Counted from the stretch's first letter, positions 1 through 11,455 are shown. The stretch is 64,000 bases of DNA from Drechmeria coniospora (GCF_001625195.1 NC_054389.1:7994520-8058519); one strand, 5' to 3'. Notes: generated by a model from the letters alone, not told the origin. Program-made: numbers and translations.

Positions 1-533
1 ACAAGGGGCGCTGCGCGCACGAGTTCATCATCGACGCGAGGCCGTTCAAGGCCTCGGCGGGCATCGAGGTCGTCGACATCGCCAAGCGTCTCCAGGACTA
101 CGGCTTCCACGCGCCGACCATGAGCTGGCCGGTGCCCGGCACGCTTATGATTGAGCCGACGGAGAGCGAGAGCAAGGAGGAGCTCGACCGCTTCGTCGAG
201 GCCATGATCAGCATCCGCGAGGAGATTCGCGAGGTCGAGGACGGCAAGCAACCGAGGGAGGGCAACGTGCTGCGCAACTCGCCGCACACGCAGGCGGACA
301 TCATCCTGGGCGACGGTGGCAGCTGGGACAGGCCTTACTCGCGCCAGAAGGCCGCCTACCCGCTGCCGTACCTGCTGGAGAAGAAGTTCTGGCCGACGGT
401 GACGCGCGTCGATGACAGTGAGTTTGCCTGACACCCCCGGACCCGACGAAATCTGGCTGATCTTTTCGCAGCGTACGGAGACACGAACCTGTTCTGCACC
501 TGCCCCCCCGTCGAGGACACGACGCAGCAATAA
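1..533 (+). CDS. GCV2: Glycine dehydrogenase (decarboxylating), P-protein, C-terminal part
   Basis: This is the 3' end of the mitochondrial glycine-cleavage P-protein, which decarboxylates glycine with pyridoxal phosphate and passes the aminomethyl group to the H-protein. The frame begins at base 3 and is cut off by the window edge. Visible family signatures are [33 protein letters not shown] and the C-terminal [17 protein letters not shown]. One 54-nt intron (418-471, gtgagt...cgcag) splits the Thr codon after VDD, and the last exon (472-533) ends in TAA. Without the splice the reading frame would stop early at 431. The gene converges on SQT1. The catalytic lysine region lies outside the window. 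Family assignment is secure; mitochondrial location is inferred from the family. Confidence 0.95.
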
Positions 534-966
534 CCCACCGGGGTAGCGCTTCCGTCATGCTTGGACCTGATTTATGGCGGACATTTTTGTTTTGGATGTT
601 CACGACTGGTCTTTTACTGGCACGTGGGTGTGCGTCTTTGTTTTTTTTTTTTGTTCCCGTCTATTGAACATGGCTGGCGGCAAGATATACCGATTGCAAT
701 TCAACATACAGGGCGTCTCGCGGAATGGACAAAGAAGAGTGGACGTGCAAGGCTCGAAGGAGAAAACGAAACGTCTCATTTTCAACATGGGGAATAGACA
801 CGGCCATGGCGAGTCGAGCGAAGAGTACAAAGCAAGCCGGTGTGCACGTAGGTAGATGCAAAAAAATGCTTCCGTGGTTTTTCTGCTCGAATGGCGTGTA
901 TCATGGCGACTGTCATTCATTACTGGCGGATGCTTCACCGCCGCCGGTCCAAGCCACTCGGCCGAG
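534..966. other. Intergenic space between convergent genes
   Basis: This 433-bp stretch holds the 3' flanks of GCV2 and SQT1. It has a run of T around 640-650 but no reading frame with recognisable protein character. Confidence 0.6.
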
Positions 967-2436
967 CTACAGCTCAAACACCAAGGCGACGCCGTCATCC
1001 CCGGCCGTGACGATCCTCTCCCCCGTAACGCCTTGGGCGAAGCCGAGGACTCCGCCGCCCTCGCCCTCGCCCCGGTGGCCCTTCCATTCCTTCTGCAGGC
1101 CGGCCTCGACAGCGGTGGCGGCGCCCGAGGTGCCGCCCCTCAGGTCCCAGCGACGGACGACGCCGTCCATGCCGCAGCTCGTCAGCAGCCACGAGTTGGG
1201 GACAAACTCGATCTTGACGACCGAGTGGTCCTCGTGGGCGGCGGCGATGTGACGGCGGACGACAAAGCGACGGGTGGCGTCGTAGACGACGATGCTGCCA
1301 TCGACGGAGCCGGCCGCCAGCAGGGTGGTGGGTGGCGCCGTCGAGGCGAGAGAGATGGCCAGCGACTCGACGCTGTCGCCCTGCGTCTGCAGCGAGGCGA
1401 GGATCTGGCCACCGGCAGCCGGGTCGGCGGACTGGGCGGCGCCCGCGACGCGTGGGAGGGAGACGATCTTGACGGTGCCGCCGGCGCCACCGACGGCGAC
1501 AAAGGCTCCCTTGGGATCGACGGCCATGGAGTACAAGCCACCGTCGACGATGAAGCGCTGGTCGTCGGCCGTGAGCGAGACGACGGTCATGCCGTTGTCC
1601 CCGACGAGACCCTTGGCGGCGGCAGCGCCCCATACGTCCCAGACGTACAGGCTGCTGTCCTCGGCGACGGTGGCCAGCAGCTGGCCGTCGGGCGTCCAGG
1701 CGCCGGCGGTGCAGGAGCCGGTGTGGAGGAAGTAGGACTGCACAATCTGCAGGGGATTGGAAGGGTCCGAGGGGTCGACGGTGTAGACCCAGACGGAGCC
1801 GTCCGAGGCGCCGAGGGCGACGGCGTTTTGGTTCGACGGCGACGGGCAGGGCGCGAGCCAGTTGATCTCCTCGACCTCCTGCATCTCGCCGAGCAGGCTC
1901 ATGGCGAGAGGGGCCGGGGGCTTGACGTCGGCCTTCCAGGCGCGCAGGCGTCCGTCCAAGCCGGCGCTGACGAGGGCGTCGCCGCGGGGCAGCGTCCAGC
2001 ACAGGGCGTTGATGGAGTCGGTGTGGCCGTCGAGCTCGAAGAGGCTGGCCAACGGCGTCGTCTGGGGCGCTTCGGCGGCGGCGGCGGGGTCGGTTGCGTA
2101 GCTGGGAGGGAGGACGGGGCGGGACTTGGCAGCCGAGGTGTCGAACAGCCATCCGGCGCCGGGGGCGTCGTCTTCCCGGCCGGCGGAGCCTCCCACAGCG
2201 ACGAGGGACGGGTGCACGGGGTGCTGGGCGATGGCGAAGAGGGAGTCTTGGGGCTCGTCGAAGTAGGCGATGGAGTCGTTGTGCAGGATGAGCTCCTCGC
2301 GGGCGTCGTCGTCATCCGAGTCCATGGCCACGTCGTCGGCTTTGCTGTCTATAATCTCGTCGGCCTCGTCGGCGGCGAGCATGTCTTCGAGGTCCTCATC
2401 GGGACGCTCGACGTTGTCACGCTCGTTGGGAGACAT
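967..2436 (-). CDS. SQT1: Ribosome assembly protein Sqt1 (WD40 chaperone of uL16/Rpl10)
   Basis: Single-exon gene, 489 aa. Sqt1 is an eight-bladed WD40 dedicated chaperone that binds nascent ribosomal protein uL16 (Rpl10) and delivers it to the pre-60S subunit. The N terminus (MSPNERDNVERPDEDLEDML) is very acidic and rich in D/E, as in Sqt1 homologues. WD-type strands follow: HTDSINALCW, GRLRAWKAD, GSVWVYTVD, SSLYVWDVW, GSIVVYDA and GVVRRWDLR. The chain ends GDDGVALVFEL. The open frame continues upstream to about 2937, but that extension is translated minisatellite, so I place the start at the ATG at 2436 (RC). It is slightly longer than yeast Sqt1 (about 430 aa), as is usual in filamentous fungi. 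Confidence 0.92.
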   Translation of the reverse strand: MSPNERDNVERPDEDLEDMLAADEADEIIDSKADDVAMDSDDDDAREELILHNDSIAYFDEPQDSLFAIAQHPVHPSLVAVGGSAGREDDAPGAGWLFDTSAAKSRPVLPPSYATDPAAAAEAPQTTPLASLFELDGHTDSINALCWTLPRGDALVSAGLDGRLRAWKADVKPPAPLAMSLLGEMQEVEEINWLAPCPSPSNQNAVALGASDGSVWVYTVDPSDPSNPLQIVQSYFLHTGSCTAGAWTPDGQLLATVAEDSSLYVWDVWGAAAAKGLVGDNGMTVVSLTADDQRFIVDGGLYSMAVDPKGAFVAVGGAGGTVKIVSLPRVAGAAQSADPAAGGQILASLQTQGDSVESLAISLASTAPPTTLLAAGSVDGSIVVYDATRRFVVRRHIAAAHEDHSVVKIEFVPNSWLLTSCGMDGVVRRWDLRGGTSGAATAVEAGLQKEWKGHRGEGEGGGVLGFAQGVTGERIVTAGDDGVALVFEL

Positions 2437-2635
2437 GAGGTCCGAGGGTACCGGCAGGGAGCAGAGCAGGGTCGAGGGATTCAGAGTGGACGTGGCGCTA
2501 TGTTGCCGTATTGTTTGCGTCGCCAATGGAGGAGAGAGGGAGCGTGGGGACGGGAACGCTCGTGACCGTGTTCCTTTCAAGGCGGAGGGCACACCTGGGC
2601 TTGGAATTCCGTAGCTGCGCGCCGCGAGACGGCTT
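2437..2635. promoter_or_regulatory. Presumed promoter / 5' flank of SQT1
   Basis: About 200 bp lie between the SQT1 start codon and the 14-bp minisatellite. No TATA box is obvious. Assigned by position only. Confidence 0.35.
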
Positions 2636-2895
2636 CTTGGACACGGCTGCTTCGACACGGTTGCTTCGACACGGTTGCTTCGAGAAGGATGCTCCGAGAA
2701 GGATGCTCCGAGAAGGATGCTTCGACACGGCTGCTTCGACACGGCTGCTTCGACACGGTTGCTTCGACACGGCTTTGTTTCGAGTCGGGTTGCTTCGAAA
2801 AGATTGCTTCTAGAAAGATGCTTCGAGAAAGATGCTTCGAGAAGGATGCTTCGAGAAGATTGCTTGATAAGATTGCTTGATAAGATTGCTTGATA
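2636..2895. repeat. 14-bp minisatellite upstream of SQT1
   Basis: About 18 head-to-tail, slightly diverged copies of a 14-bp unit. The unit alternates between TGCTTCGACACGGT and TGCTCCGAGAAGGA, degrading to TTGCTTGATAAGAT at the far end. The variants are ordered in blocks, which suggests unequal exchange of sub-blocks. It begins about 200 bp upstream of the SQT1 start. Confidence 0.9.
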
Positions 2896-3194
2896 AGCGG
2901 TATGCATTCGAGGTGATAGTGAGGGCGGGAATGTCATGGTGCCATTGGCTTGTCCCGGCGGGGCGGCTGTTAACCTGCCGGCATCCCATCCAATGGTTAC
3001 TTACCCCTCAACGCCGCCAGCAACAACAGTCTTTGACCCAGCATCAAGATTCACCTTTGGTGATCTCGCGCGTCTCTAGGGTAAGCTTCGCTCCTTCTTG
3101 AATCCTTATACACGTATTATACTGTAAGTGTTAAAAATAACTAGTATTTATACTGGTAAGACTACCCAAATAGGATACTATTCTATTCTATAAT
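2896..3194. other. Gene-free AT-shifting spacer
   Basis: No coding pattern is seen. Composition changes sharply from GC-rich to AT-rich at about 3100-3200. Confidence 0.5.
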
Positions 3195-3740
3195 ATGCTT
3201 CTTCTTGCAGCAGCAGGCGGCAGTACTACTGCTAGCCAAGGTACGACCAGTATTCCAAGAGTACGAAGTCGACGACAAAGTCGACCAGTTGTTCGAAGTC
3301 GACACGCGACTTACCAGGCGCCGTATTGCAGTAGCCGCCGTATTGCAGTATTGCTACCAGCCACTACATGGTCAATTGTTGAGACAATTAAATCGAGCCA
3401 TCATATTACCAACCAACTGCACGGCCAATTGAGGTACTTTCAACTGCACCTCTTGCAAATTGTAAGAGTATATGAGTTAACTACCTTGCCCCGACCTGAA
3501 GTTAGGAGGAACAAGGAAGAGGCAATCAACCAAGATTTCAATCTATACATTCTACCTATTTTATCTCCAATCCGTATGACAGTACCAGAAGTAGTAGTGC
3601 TGTTCACACTAACTGCATTATACTATTATTACAAAACTTCTGACACGGGGGGAGGGTATGTCACGAATATATAATTACTACGTTCTATTTATTTTCGTTT
3701 CGTACGACTATTCCACGCACCATCGTCCCGTACATAGACT
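3195..3740 (+). mobile_element. Possible decayed LTR-retrotransposon 3' end (polypurine tract plus LTR start)
   Basis: A purine tract GGGGGGAGGG (about 3647-3656) is followed by TA and then TGTCACGAATATATAA from 3659. That arrangement is expected where a polypurine tract abuts the TG... start of a 3' LTR in Ty3/gypsy-like elements. The upstream 450 bp has broken open frames with no protein I recognise and is AT-richer than the genes. No second LTR copy or target duplication was found in the window, so this is a weak call. Confidence 0.25.
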
Positions 3741-3779
3741 CGTCCTCGGGATCCGGCGCGTGCGTCGACGTACTATCCC

Positions 3780-4400
3780 TGGCCGTACCCAGTAATAACG
3801 ATCCCTGCATCCAGGCGACGGCGGAATCGTGCTAGTACCAGCGGTTGGTCCGGATGTTGTCGATGGACTGAATCCACCCGTAACAGCAACTAGTATTTGT
3901 GTCAAGTAGTTCACTGTACATCCTGGCGGTGGTGGTACGGTGCTGGTGCCGAGAGTTGGTCCGAATGTTGTCCAAGTGCCATCCCTGCCCGTGACGGTAA
4001 TAACGATTTGCCCAAAGCAGTTCGCCCTGCATCCAGGTCGACGGCGGAATCGTGCTAGTACCAGCAGTTGGTCCGAATGTCGTCGATGAACCGAACCTGC
4101 CCGTGACAGGAATATGATTTGCGTATAGCAGTTCACCGTACATGCAGGTGGGTGTTGAATCGTGCCGGCGCCATGAGTTGGACCGAAGGTCGGGACAGTC
4201 CTAAACCCAACCCGTGGCTGTAATGACAGCAGTCGTAATGCAGTTCACAGTACATCCTGGTGTTGGTGGAATGAATGGTGCTCGTACCAGCAGTTGGTCC
4301 AAAGGTGGTTTGCGTGACGAGACTGCCTGTAACGGCAACGATAACTTTTGTGAAGGAGTTGACTCCCGCTGAACTGCCTGCGACGTGTCAAGCCAACAAT
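3780..4400 (-). pseudogene. Degenerate tandem repeat of a 37-residue unit (wall-protein-like relic)
   Basis: Five landmarks of the form CAGTTGGTCCGAA recur at 3844, 3955, 4067, 4177 and 4293, a period of about 111 bp (110-116). On the minus strand each unit reads roughly TTFGPTAGTSTIPPxPGC followed by a VTG segment, but the frame slips between units and stops intervene. A Thr/Ser/Pro-rich 37-aa repeat is typical of fungal cell-wall or adhesin-like proteins. Here it looks like the broken remains of such a gene. No intact start or end could be found. Confidence 0.45.
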
Positions 4401-4978
4401 TCTGCGTGCGTACGGGTATATACAGTACTGACTGGCTCACGTGCCGCTACTGTTTCTCCTACAAGTGTACTCATCATACTGGCAGTGCTGCAGTCGCAAA
4501 AGTAGTTGTACTTGCCCTACCTCCCCATCTGCTGCAGACGGCAAGTACATGTACCACCTACTCAGCGGGCACCATGGACTCTTCGTTTGGCATTATTATT
4601 CACACTACGTAGCACGCAGCACGCAGTGTTGGTTGCTGCGAGTCCCGATGCCTTCGTCGCTCGACACGAGCTGCTCATCTCCATTCCCTTTCACCCATCC
4701 GCCGCCCCTTCTCCTCCACGTGACGGAAGCTCGCTCTCATCTCATGGCTCGCGGCGCATCAATCACGACCGACCGACGGCCGCCACACTACAGTCAGTTG
4801 GATTCATTCACGTCATCGATAGCTGCCTTGTTCGCATCATGGTGTATAGTGTTCATATATAAAATAAAACAAAAGTGTCAAACGCTCGCATGCTGATACC
4901 TCGTTCCTCGGGAGGTAATAAAACCCAATCCCTCCCTCCTGCTGAAAATCAATATACAAGGCTACGTCGTGAAAATGC
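4401..4978. other. Spacer between repeat relic and secreted-protein gene
   Basis: I see nothing coding. An AT-rich stretch around 4850-4880 and the sequence down to 4978 are the likely 3' flank of the minus-strand gene that ends at 4979. Confidence 0.5.
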
Positions 4979-7900
4979 TCAAGCGAATCTCCCTTGGTTC
5001 TTTAGCAGCGGCCCACGGTTCAACGCCATGGGCGAGCACTTGCGCACATAACCACCCGTTATCGAGAATGTAAGCTCCTGCCTCTCGAGCATGGCGACGC
5101 CCTCGTCCAGGCTCTTCGCCAGGAAGACCTTGGAACCGGTTCCGTCGGAGAAATCGCAAACGATGGGATACAGGATCACCTTTCCGGGACCCACGGCGAT
5201 GTAGAAATAGCCGCCCGAGTCGTCCGGGTAGGTGACGAGGGCAACAGGCTTGCTGGTCCTGGGCAGGGCGCTCTTGACGCCGACGCGGAAACGCGAGACG
5301 CCGACGACGGACAGGGTGTTCTCGTAGTAGTGCATGACTCGATTGGTGGCATCGTGCAGCACCGTCTTTTCCGCGTTGCTGATCCACTGGCCCGAGCACG
5401 ACGGGTTCTGCTCGCCGTCGGCGAGAACGGCGAAGATGTTGCCGTTGCTGCAGGCAATCAAGGCCGTCGTGTTGTTGGGGTCGAGCACCATCGTGACCTC
5501 GTGTCCCCTGTTGTCGCTGTAGCTGCCTGACGACTGCTTAACGGTACCGCCGTCTTGGCTCGTCTCAGGTCTGCCATCCATGATCATGTCGCTCTCGAAC
5601 GTCACCTCGTTCCTTCTCTCCACCTTTCGTGGCGTTCCCTTCAAGGCCCGCATGAGACCTGCGGGGGGGTCCGTCTCGGGGTCCGTCGAGTTCGCGAGCA
5701 GCGCCTTCGGCCTGGCCTTCTTCTTCTTCTTCGGTTCCGCCGAGGGCAAATGATTCGTCTTGGTGACAACCTTGTCATTCATGCTCGGCTTCTTGAAGCT
5801 GGGCATGCTATCACGACGACCATGATTAGTCTTGACATGGCCGACCTCGGAGAGCCGGGAGACTTACTTGATGCAACCGCGGGAGAGCACGACGTCTTGC
5901 GTGTCTTCCATGGGAATCGATGTGATGTCGATGACGTTGATCCACAACCTGTTGCGCCAGCTGAGCTGGGTGCTGATGCCCGAGCAGCCGTCAGGGCGGC
6001 TGACGGCGAGGGAATTGGGGCCGCTAACGGCGAGGGATTTGGGACCGCTGACGGCGAGGGAATTGGGCCGAGGCGACTTCCCTCGGCTCGAACCCTTTCC
6101 GATGGAACCGGCAAACTGGGCGACGCCCTTGACCGAAGGCTCGTCGATGAAGCCGACCGACTTGTCCCAGCCACCGATCTTGAGGCCGCATTGCATCTTG
6201 ACGGGCAGAGCGAGCCTGGCCGACAGCATGATCTCGCCCTCGGCCTCGAAGATGGGCCGGAAGTAGGGCTCCCATCCGCTCTTCTTGTTCTGGCTCGGAT
6301 CGATAATGTCCCAGACGAGGCGGGCGCTCTGCAGTCCCATCTCGGCGCCGACGAGGAGCTTGCCCTTGGCGGCGGCGGCGAGTTCGACGCGAGAATCGAC
6401 CGTGATGTGCGGCGCAATGGTGACGATGCCGTACGTCAAGCCCGGCAGGCCGACGCTGAAGAGTTCGAGCTTGAACTGGTCGCTGTAGATGAGCTGGGCG
6501 TCGATGCCGACCTTGAGGTTGAACTGGATATCCGTGTTGAGCTCGACGTGGCCTTCGACGAAGCCGCCGAGGGGCGTCCACCGGGCGTGGCCGGCAACCC
6601 TTGCGGTTCCGGAAACGCCGCAGCCGACGCAGTAGACGTTCATGTACTGGTTGAGTGCCGAGGAGGCGTTGAACCTCTGGTTGCCGAACCCCTTGAGCAG
6701 GATGGAATCCGGCCAGGGCGAGGGCGCGTTGAGACGGATCGGCATGATGTCCTTGAGCTGATCGGCGATCCACTTGCGGCTCTTGGCCTCCGGCAGGATC
6801 CACGAGAATTGCCGATTGATGCTGCCGCCGATGGAGATGGCCGCCTTGGCCGCCTTGTAGACGGCTTTGATGGTCTCGACGACCTTGGTTTTCAGCCAGA
6901 AGAGGTCGCGTCGCTGGATGCCTTGGCGAGGAGACGCCGGGCTGTCCGGAGCGCCTGGTTGAGGGTTCAAGTCGGCGAAGAATTCGTCAACCATGGCGGT
7001 CATGTCCTCTGCGCCGAGCTGTCTGTCGAGCGCCTCGTCGAAATACTCGCCCAGGCATGCCGTCGGGAGATTGTACGTCGAATCGACGGGCGGCACGCAA
7101 GCGCTGGCGTTGAAGGAGGAGCCGGTTTCGCCGGCCTCCGTAGCCCTCGCGGAGAGACCGCCGGCCTTGGAGGAAGCAGCTCCCACCTGGAAGGGAAAGC
7201 CGCCGACCGACGTGGACTCGGGCTGGGACCGACGGTGAGCCTGGTGCGGGGGGGATGCATCCGGAATCCACAGACCCCATCTCGTCTTGCCTTCGGACAC
7301 GATCTCGTCGGGGTGGCTGGGATTTCCGACGGCGCGAACGACACGGCGAGCGGCGTCGAAGACGATATTGGACGCCTTGAAGTAGCATCGCTCTTGGAGG
7401 TGGAAGTCACCGCACCCTTGGATGAAGCCAACGAGGATGAGGTGTTCTCCGTCGGGGATGGTCCACGAGCCTTGGGCGAGGTCGAAGGCCTTCCGGGAGA
7501 GAAAATTTATGACAAGAGCACCCCATTTGTCAAAGACGGCCTCGAGGAAGGCGCTGTTGTCCAGGAATACGGCGGCACTCTTGAACATGAAATTGACGAA
7601 GGCAAAATGCCCAGCCACGAGTGGATCTGGCATTTCATTTAGCTCCTTGGTTCACCACGCTGACGGGATCTGCACACTCTCACCATTGTTACCGTAGAAC
7701 ATCTCCAAGCCTTCGCCGGGAGGACTCGGCTTCAGGTGGGCCGAATTGGACCTGTCGACGGACCAGTGGACGCTGGGCGCCAGGATCTTCATGGGCCCAT
7801 TGCGAGTGAAGTTGGCCTTGGCTTGTGCCGGTGGTGTTGGCGTGGGCTGCGGGGGCCGTGTGGGTCCATCGTCAGGGTTGCTGCCATTGTACTTGGCATG

Positions 7901-8305
7901 TCCTTTTCCTGCCGGGAGTGGAAGGTGGAGGTTCTGCGCCAAAGTCTGATTCCAATATCCAGAGCTATTCCAGTGCGTCGCCGGCCCATCGACGGTCTTG
8001 CTGCCGTTGGACTTGACCAATCCTGCTTCCGCCGCGAGAGGGAGATGGGTGTTCTGTTCGGACGTCCGATTCCATTGTCCAGCGCTGTTGCTGTGCGTCG
8101 GCGCCGCGAGCCCATCGACGGACTCGCTGGCATTGGACGGGGCAAGTACTGCTTCTGCGGCGATGGGGAGGTGGATGGTTTGTGCGGCAGGCGTCTGGGT
8201 CGGATGTTCAGAGCCGTTGCTGTACACCGGCGGCGCGCCGGGAGCCGGAAGCGCCTGAACGACGCCGGCTGCCCAGAGCACGGCGGCGAAGGCCCTGCGA
8301 GCCAT
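4979..8305 (-). CDS. Secreted repeat-bearing glycoprotein, DUF7029/DUF7223-like fungal family
   Basis: I splice three exons: 8305-7684, 7626-5868 and 5807-4979, with introns of 57 nt (gtgagag...gccag) and 60 nt (gtaagt...gatag, branch CTAAT). Together they encode 1069 aa. Residues 1-20 form a signal peptide (MARRAFAAVLWAAGVVQALP). Residues about 40-145 are three diverged units of about 41 aa, each beginning HLPxAAEA and full of N-X-S/T sites. The middle (PLVAGHFAFVNFMF... through MNVYCVGCGVSG and CGLKIGGWDKSVGF) and the C-terminal beta-rich region resemble the large secreted fungal proteins annotated with DUF7029/DUF7223. A short internal SLAVSGP repeat sits near residue 775. No catalytic motif is recognised. 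A surface or matrix role is inference. The family name is from memory; the splicing is well supported by frame and consensus. Confidence 0.82.
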
Positions 8306-8353
8306 GGCGTTCAGGCCAAGGGTATCCGGACGAGGGCAGCGCGTGGGTAGGTG

Positions 8354-8411
8354 TCGAGGAGGAGGGGGAGGAGGGGGAGGAGGAGGAGGAGGGGGAGGAG
8401 GAGGAGGAGTG
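8354..8411. repeat. GGA-rich polypurine tract
   Basis: A run of GAGGAGGAGG/GGGGGAGG motifs lies 50-105 bp upstream of the start codon of the secreted-protein gene. Read on the gene's strand it is a CT-rich tract, common in fungal core promoters. Confidence 0.75.
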
Positions 8412-9990
8412 GCAAGACCAGGGTCGGGTGGAGGAGAGGGAAGCGAGAAAGATTCGTCGCCTTGATTGTCAGATGGTGATGTCTATGAGCAAAATGAAGG
8501 GTGGGTGGAAAGGAGCGGCGGGGGTGAGGCTCTTTAGTATTGCCTAGAGAAAGCTGTCGGGCTGTCAGTCAGATCGATGCGGACGCGGATGCGGAGTGTC
8601 GTATCGGGTCGCGAGCGCACGCCTCCGGCAGACTGCCGAGAAGCGGAAGGACGACAGTGCGGTCGGTGGACCGGTGGGCGAGGCGGCATGCACTTACTCT
8701 GGTCGATGGCGTGAGGGCATCCGTAGGGGTAGACGTAAGACGACGGCGGAGAAGAACGATTCCGGCAAGAGGCGCGAACGAGCACGACGAGGTGTAGATG
8801 CAGAGGTCGGGAGAGGCGTAGGCCTAGAGGAAAGGAAAGGACAGGAGAGCGCAGGGCGGCAGAGGATATCAGATCACAAGACGTGGGGTTACAATCTTCC
8901 CATCGGCCAGGTTGGATGACGAGATGCGAGGGGCTCACGCCCGTCTCGGGCGGCGGGACGGCAGCCACACATTCTTATTGCCAGGACGTACTTAGGCGGC
9001 GACGTTTGTCGACAGATACGAGGGCGACGGCTCGGACCCGGACGACAGGCTGATGGCTCGCCGGTAAAGGTTTGTCAGGATGGATTGTTGATGTCAGAAT
9101 GGCGGCTCGCAGGGCTTCGGTCCACGGTTCGTGGGCTCAGGAGCCGGCAACGACAGCACCCTGATGGCGCTGCGGCCGGGTGCAAGGTGGGAAATTCGGG
9201 CACGCAAGCCCAAACGGGGACGAGGAGCGGGCCATTGTCTCATTTCGTTTACGTTTCCCCAGGAGAGGGCGAATTGTGAGGGCGACGCACCCCGGCAGAG
9301 ATCGGCGGGGCGGACCCTGTCTGCAGGCGAGCGGAGTGGACAGAGCTTGGCCCCAAGCAGAAGCTGGCCAAGGGTCGAGGGAGCAGTTGATGTGGGCCCG
9401 AGCAGGTTAGTGGCTAGCAGAGTAAGTACTAATGTGTAATAACAGTCGGAGTGCGGTTGTCAGTAATATCATACACTTGCCTGCAGCAGGCGAGTCGGGA
9501 GACGAGGCGGGAGACGAGGCGGGAGGTGAGGTTCGCCGCCTACGAGCAGGGCGAGGTGGGTGCCACGGCTGGCGACGACGGACGAGAGGCGCTCGAGGGC
9601 ATGGGAATGAACGGAGCATTCATGCTGAGCGCCGACTGACGATGCAGCCAGCATTCGCCGGCATTGCGTGCGCATATAGGTCGTGTGGAATAATAATGCG
9701 GATTATTTTTGATTCCTGCCAAACATTTAGTGGCGTGCGGAGTGGTGGTTGAGCGAATCCGACTGACGGGTGAATAGGGTGCGAGGTGTACATGCGGGTG
9801 CACTGTGCACGCACAGGTAATCCTTTATGAATAATAGCGATCCTCGTACGGTACGAAATAGGCAGTCGTAGAGTCGGAGCCAATCAGGGTGGGTACGAGT
9901 ACCGAAGCCTATAGCGACCTGTACAGTCAGATTAAGGGAGATGTGTAATAAAATTACGGCCAAACTGGACTAATACTACATATACGGAGC
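8412..9990. other. Gene-free region
   Basis: Open frames exist on both strands but are short, lack family signatures and run across each other. A local GGGAGACGAGGC repeat lies at about 9496-9530. No RNA gene is seen. Confidence 0.55.
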
Positions 9991-11283
9991 GAAATGTCCA
10001 GTGATTTGGTACCTGCGCTCGCTAGCGCTGTGGTACTATGGCACCGTAGTACGGAGTAGTGCGGCAGGTACTTGGTTAGTACTTGTACGGTGGCATACGG
10101 GACGCCGACGACCAAGGTGTGCACTATAATTTTAGGTAATAATACTTATGTGCCCAAGTACATGTGCAGTAAGTACGGAGTACGGAGGCGCCTTACTTAC
10201 TAGGTACCTACATAAGTCCCGTCCTGCAGGGGTCACCTTACAGGGGTCACACGATGGCTCCTAAGTGGCATGGCCTAAGCACATATACTGTGCAGTACTG
10301 TACTGTATTACTCCGTACTTGCATGCACATGTACCCCGATGGCAACATTCTACTCTGAAATCCAACAATCAACAGATCTATGCTATGGAAATAGCTCAAA
10401 ATGCCATTATTGCTGCGTGCGCCTCTATTATTAACCTCGAGGCTTGTACAGTAGTAGCAAGACCTCTACCAGAGTAAGTACTTACGGAGCACTGCACAGT
10501 ATTAGTTGCAAATTATTACCTAGTATCTAGGCACTTGATACATACGAGGTATACTTGGAGGTGCTCAGAGGTACTCGGTCGGAGTACTCCGTGTGCTGCT
10601 CGCGCGCTTAGTGAGTTAGCGTTGATAAGTACGGCGCAAGTACGGAGTACGGAGTACGGAGTACAAGTGCTCGTACTCACGCCTACTCCTGGTGCACGTG
10701 CACGAGTTATTAGGGACTATTATGACACACAAACCAGCAGTGCGCGAGTACTGTTCACAAACATGGAGAGCGACAGGCGTGCCCTCTGCCAACGTATCAA
10801 TCTCCCTGGATAGAAATGGGCATGCATTTTGGGGCCATGCTTCTATTGCGTAACGTACCGCACATCACTTTGCTTTCGATTGCCATGATTCTACGAGCAA
10901 GCACCTGCGCTACACCGGGGTGCACTTTCATTCATGGTCGCTGCACATGTACAGCGTACCCGTGCCTGCATGGACACTGTAATTACAGGGCTTGCTGGCA
11001 CACCCGAGTACAAGCACAGTACTCCATGCTCCGTGCTTGCATCGACCATTGACACTTGCATGTACGTACTTACAGCACTGTAAGTACTTCCTTTGGTACT
11101 TACTAAGTAGGTAGTAAATAGGGAGCAGAGTACGGAGTACGGAGTACAGCAACAAGTATTCACACCCTGACTTTATGGACATGACAACGAATACTTGCAA
11201 GTGCAGGTGTACGGTACAATGCAAGTACGGAATACAACCAAGTACATTAAGTACAGTAAGTACAATAAGTACTAGGTACAGTA

Positions 11284-11455
11284 AGTACAGCAAGTACAGC
11301 AAGTACAGCAAGTACAGCAAGTACAGCAAGTACAGCAAGTACAGCAAGTACAGCAAGTACAGCAAGTACAGCAAGTACAGCAAGTACAGCAAGTACAGCA
11401 AGTACAGCAAGTACAGCAAGTACAGCAAGTACAGCAAGTACAGCAAGTACTGCAA
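11284..11455. repeat. (CAAGTACAG)n 9-bp satellite
   Basis: About 18-19 nearly perfect tandem copies of a 9-bp unit, flanked by diverged copies (GTAAGTACA, ATAAGTACT). Because the period is a multiple of three it gives long artificial open frames on both strands. Confidence 0.95.

Noticed and set aside
856..2565. Long plus-strand open frame (569 aa) across SQT1
   Set aside because: It is antisense to a clearly conserved WD40 protein; composition is Gly/Asp/Val-rich, as expected of a GC-rich shadow frame.
5555..7642. Plus-strand 695-aa frame opposite the secreted-protein gene
   Set aside because: Antisense shadow of exons 2-3; no domain, low-complexity acidic composition.
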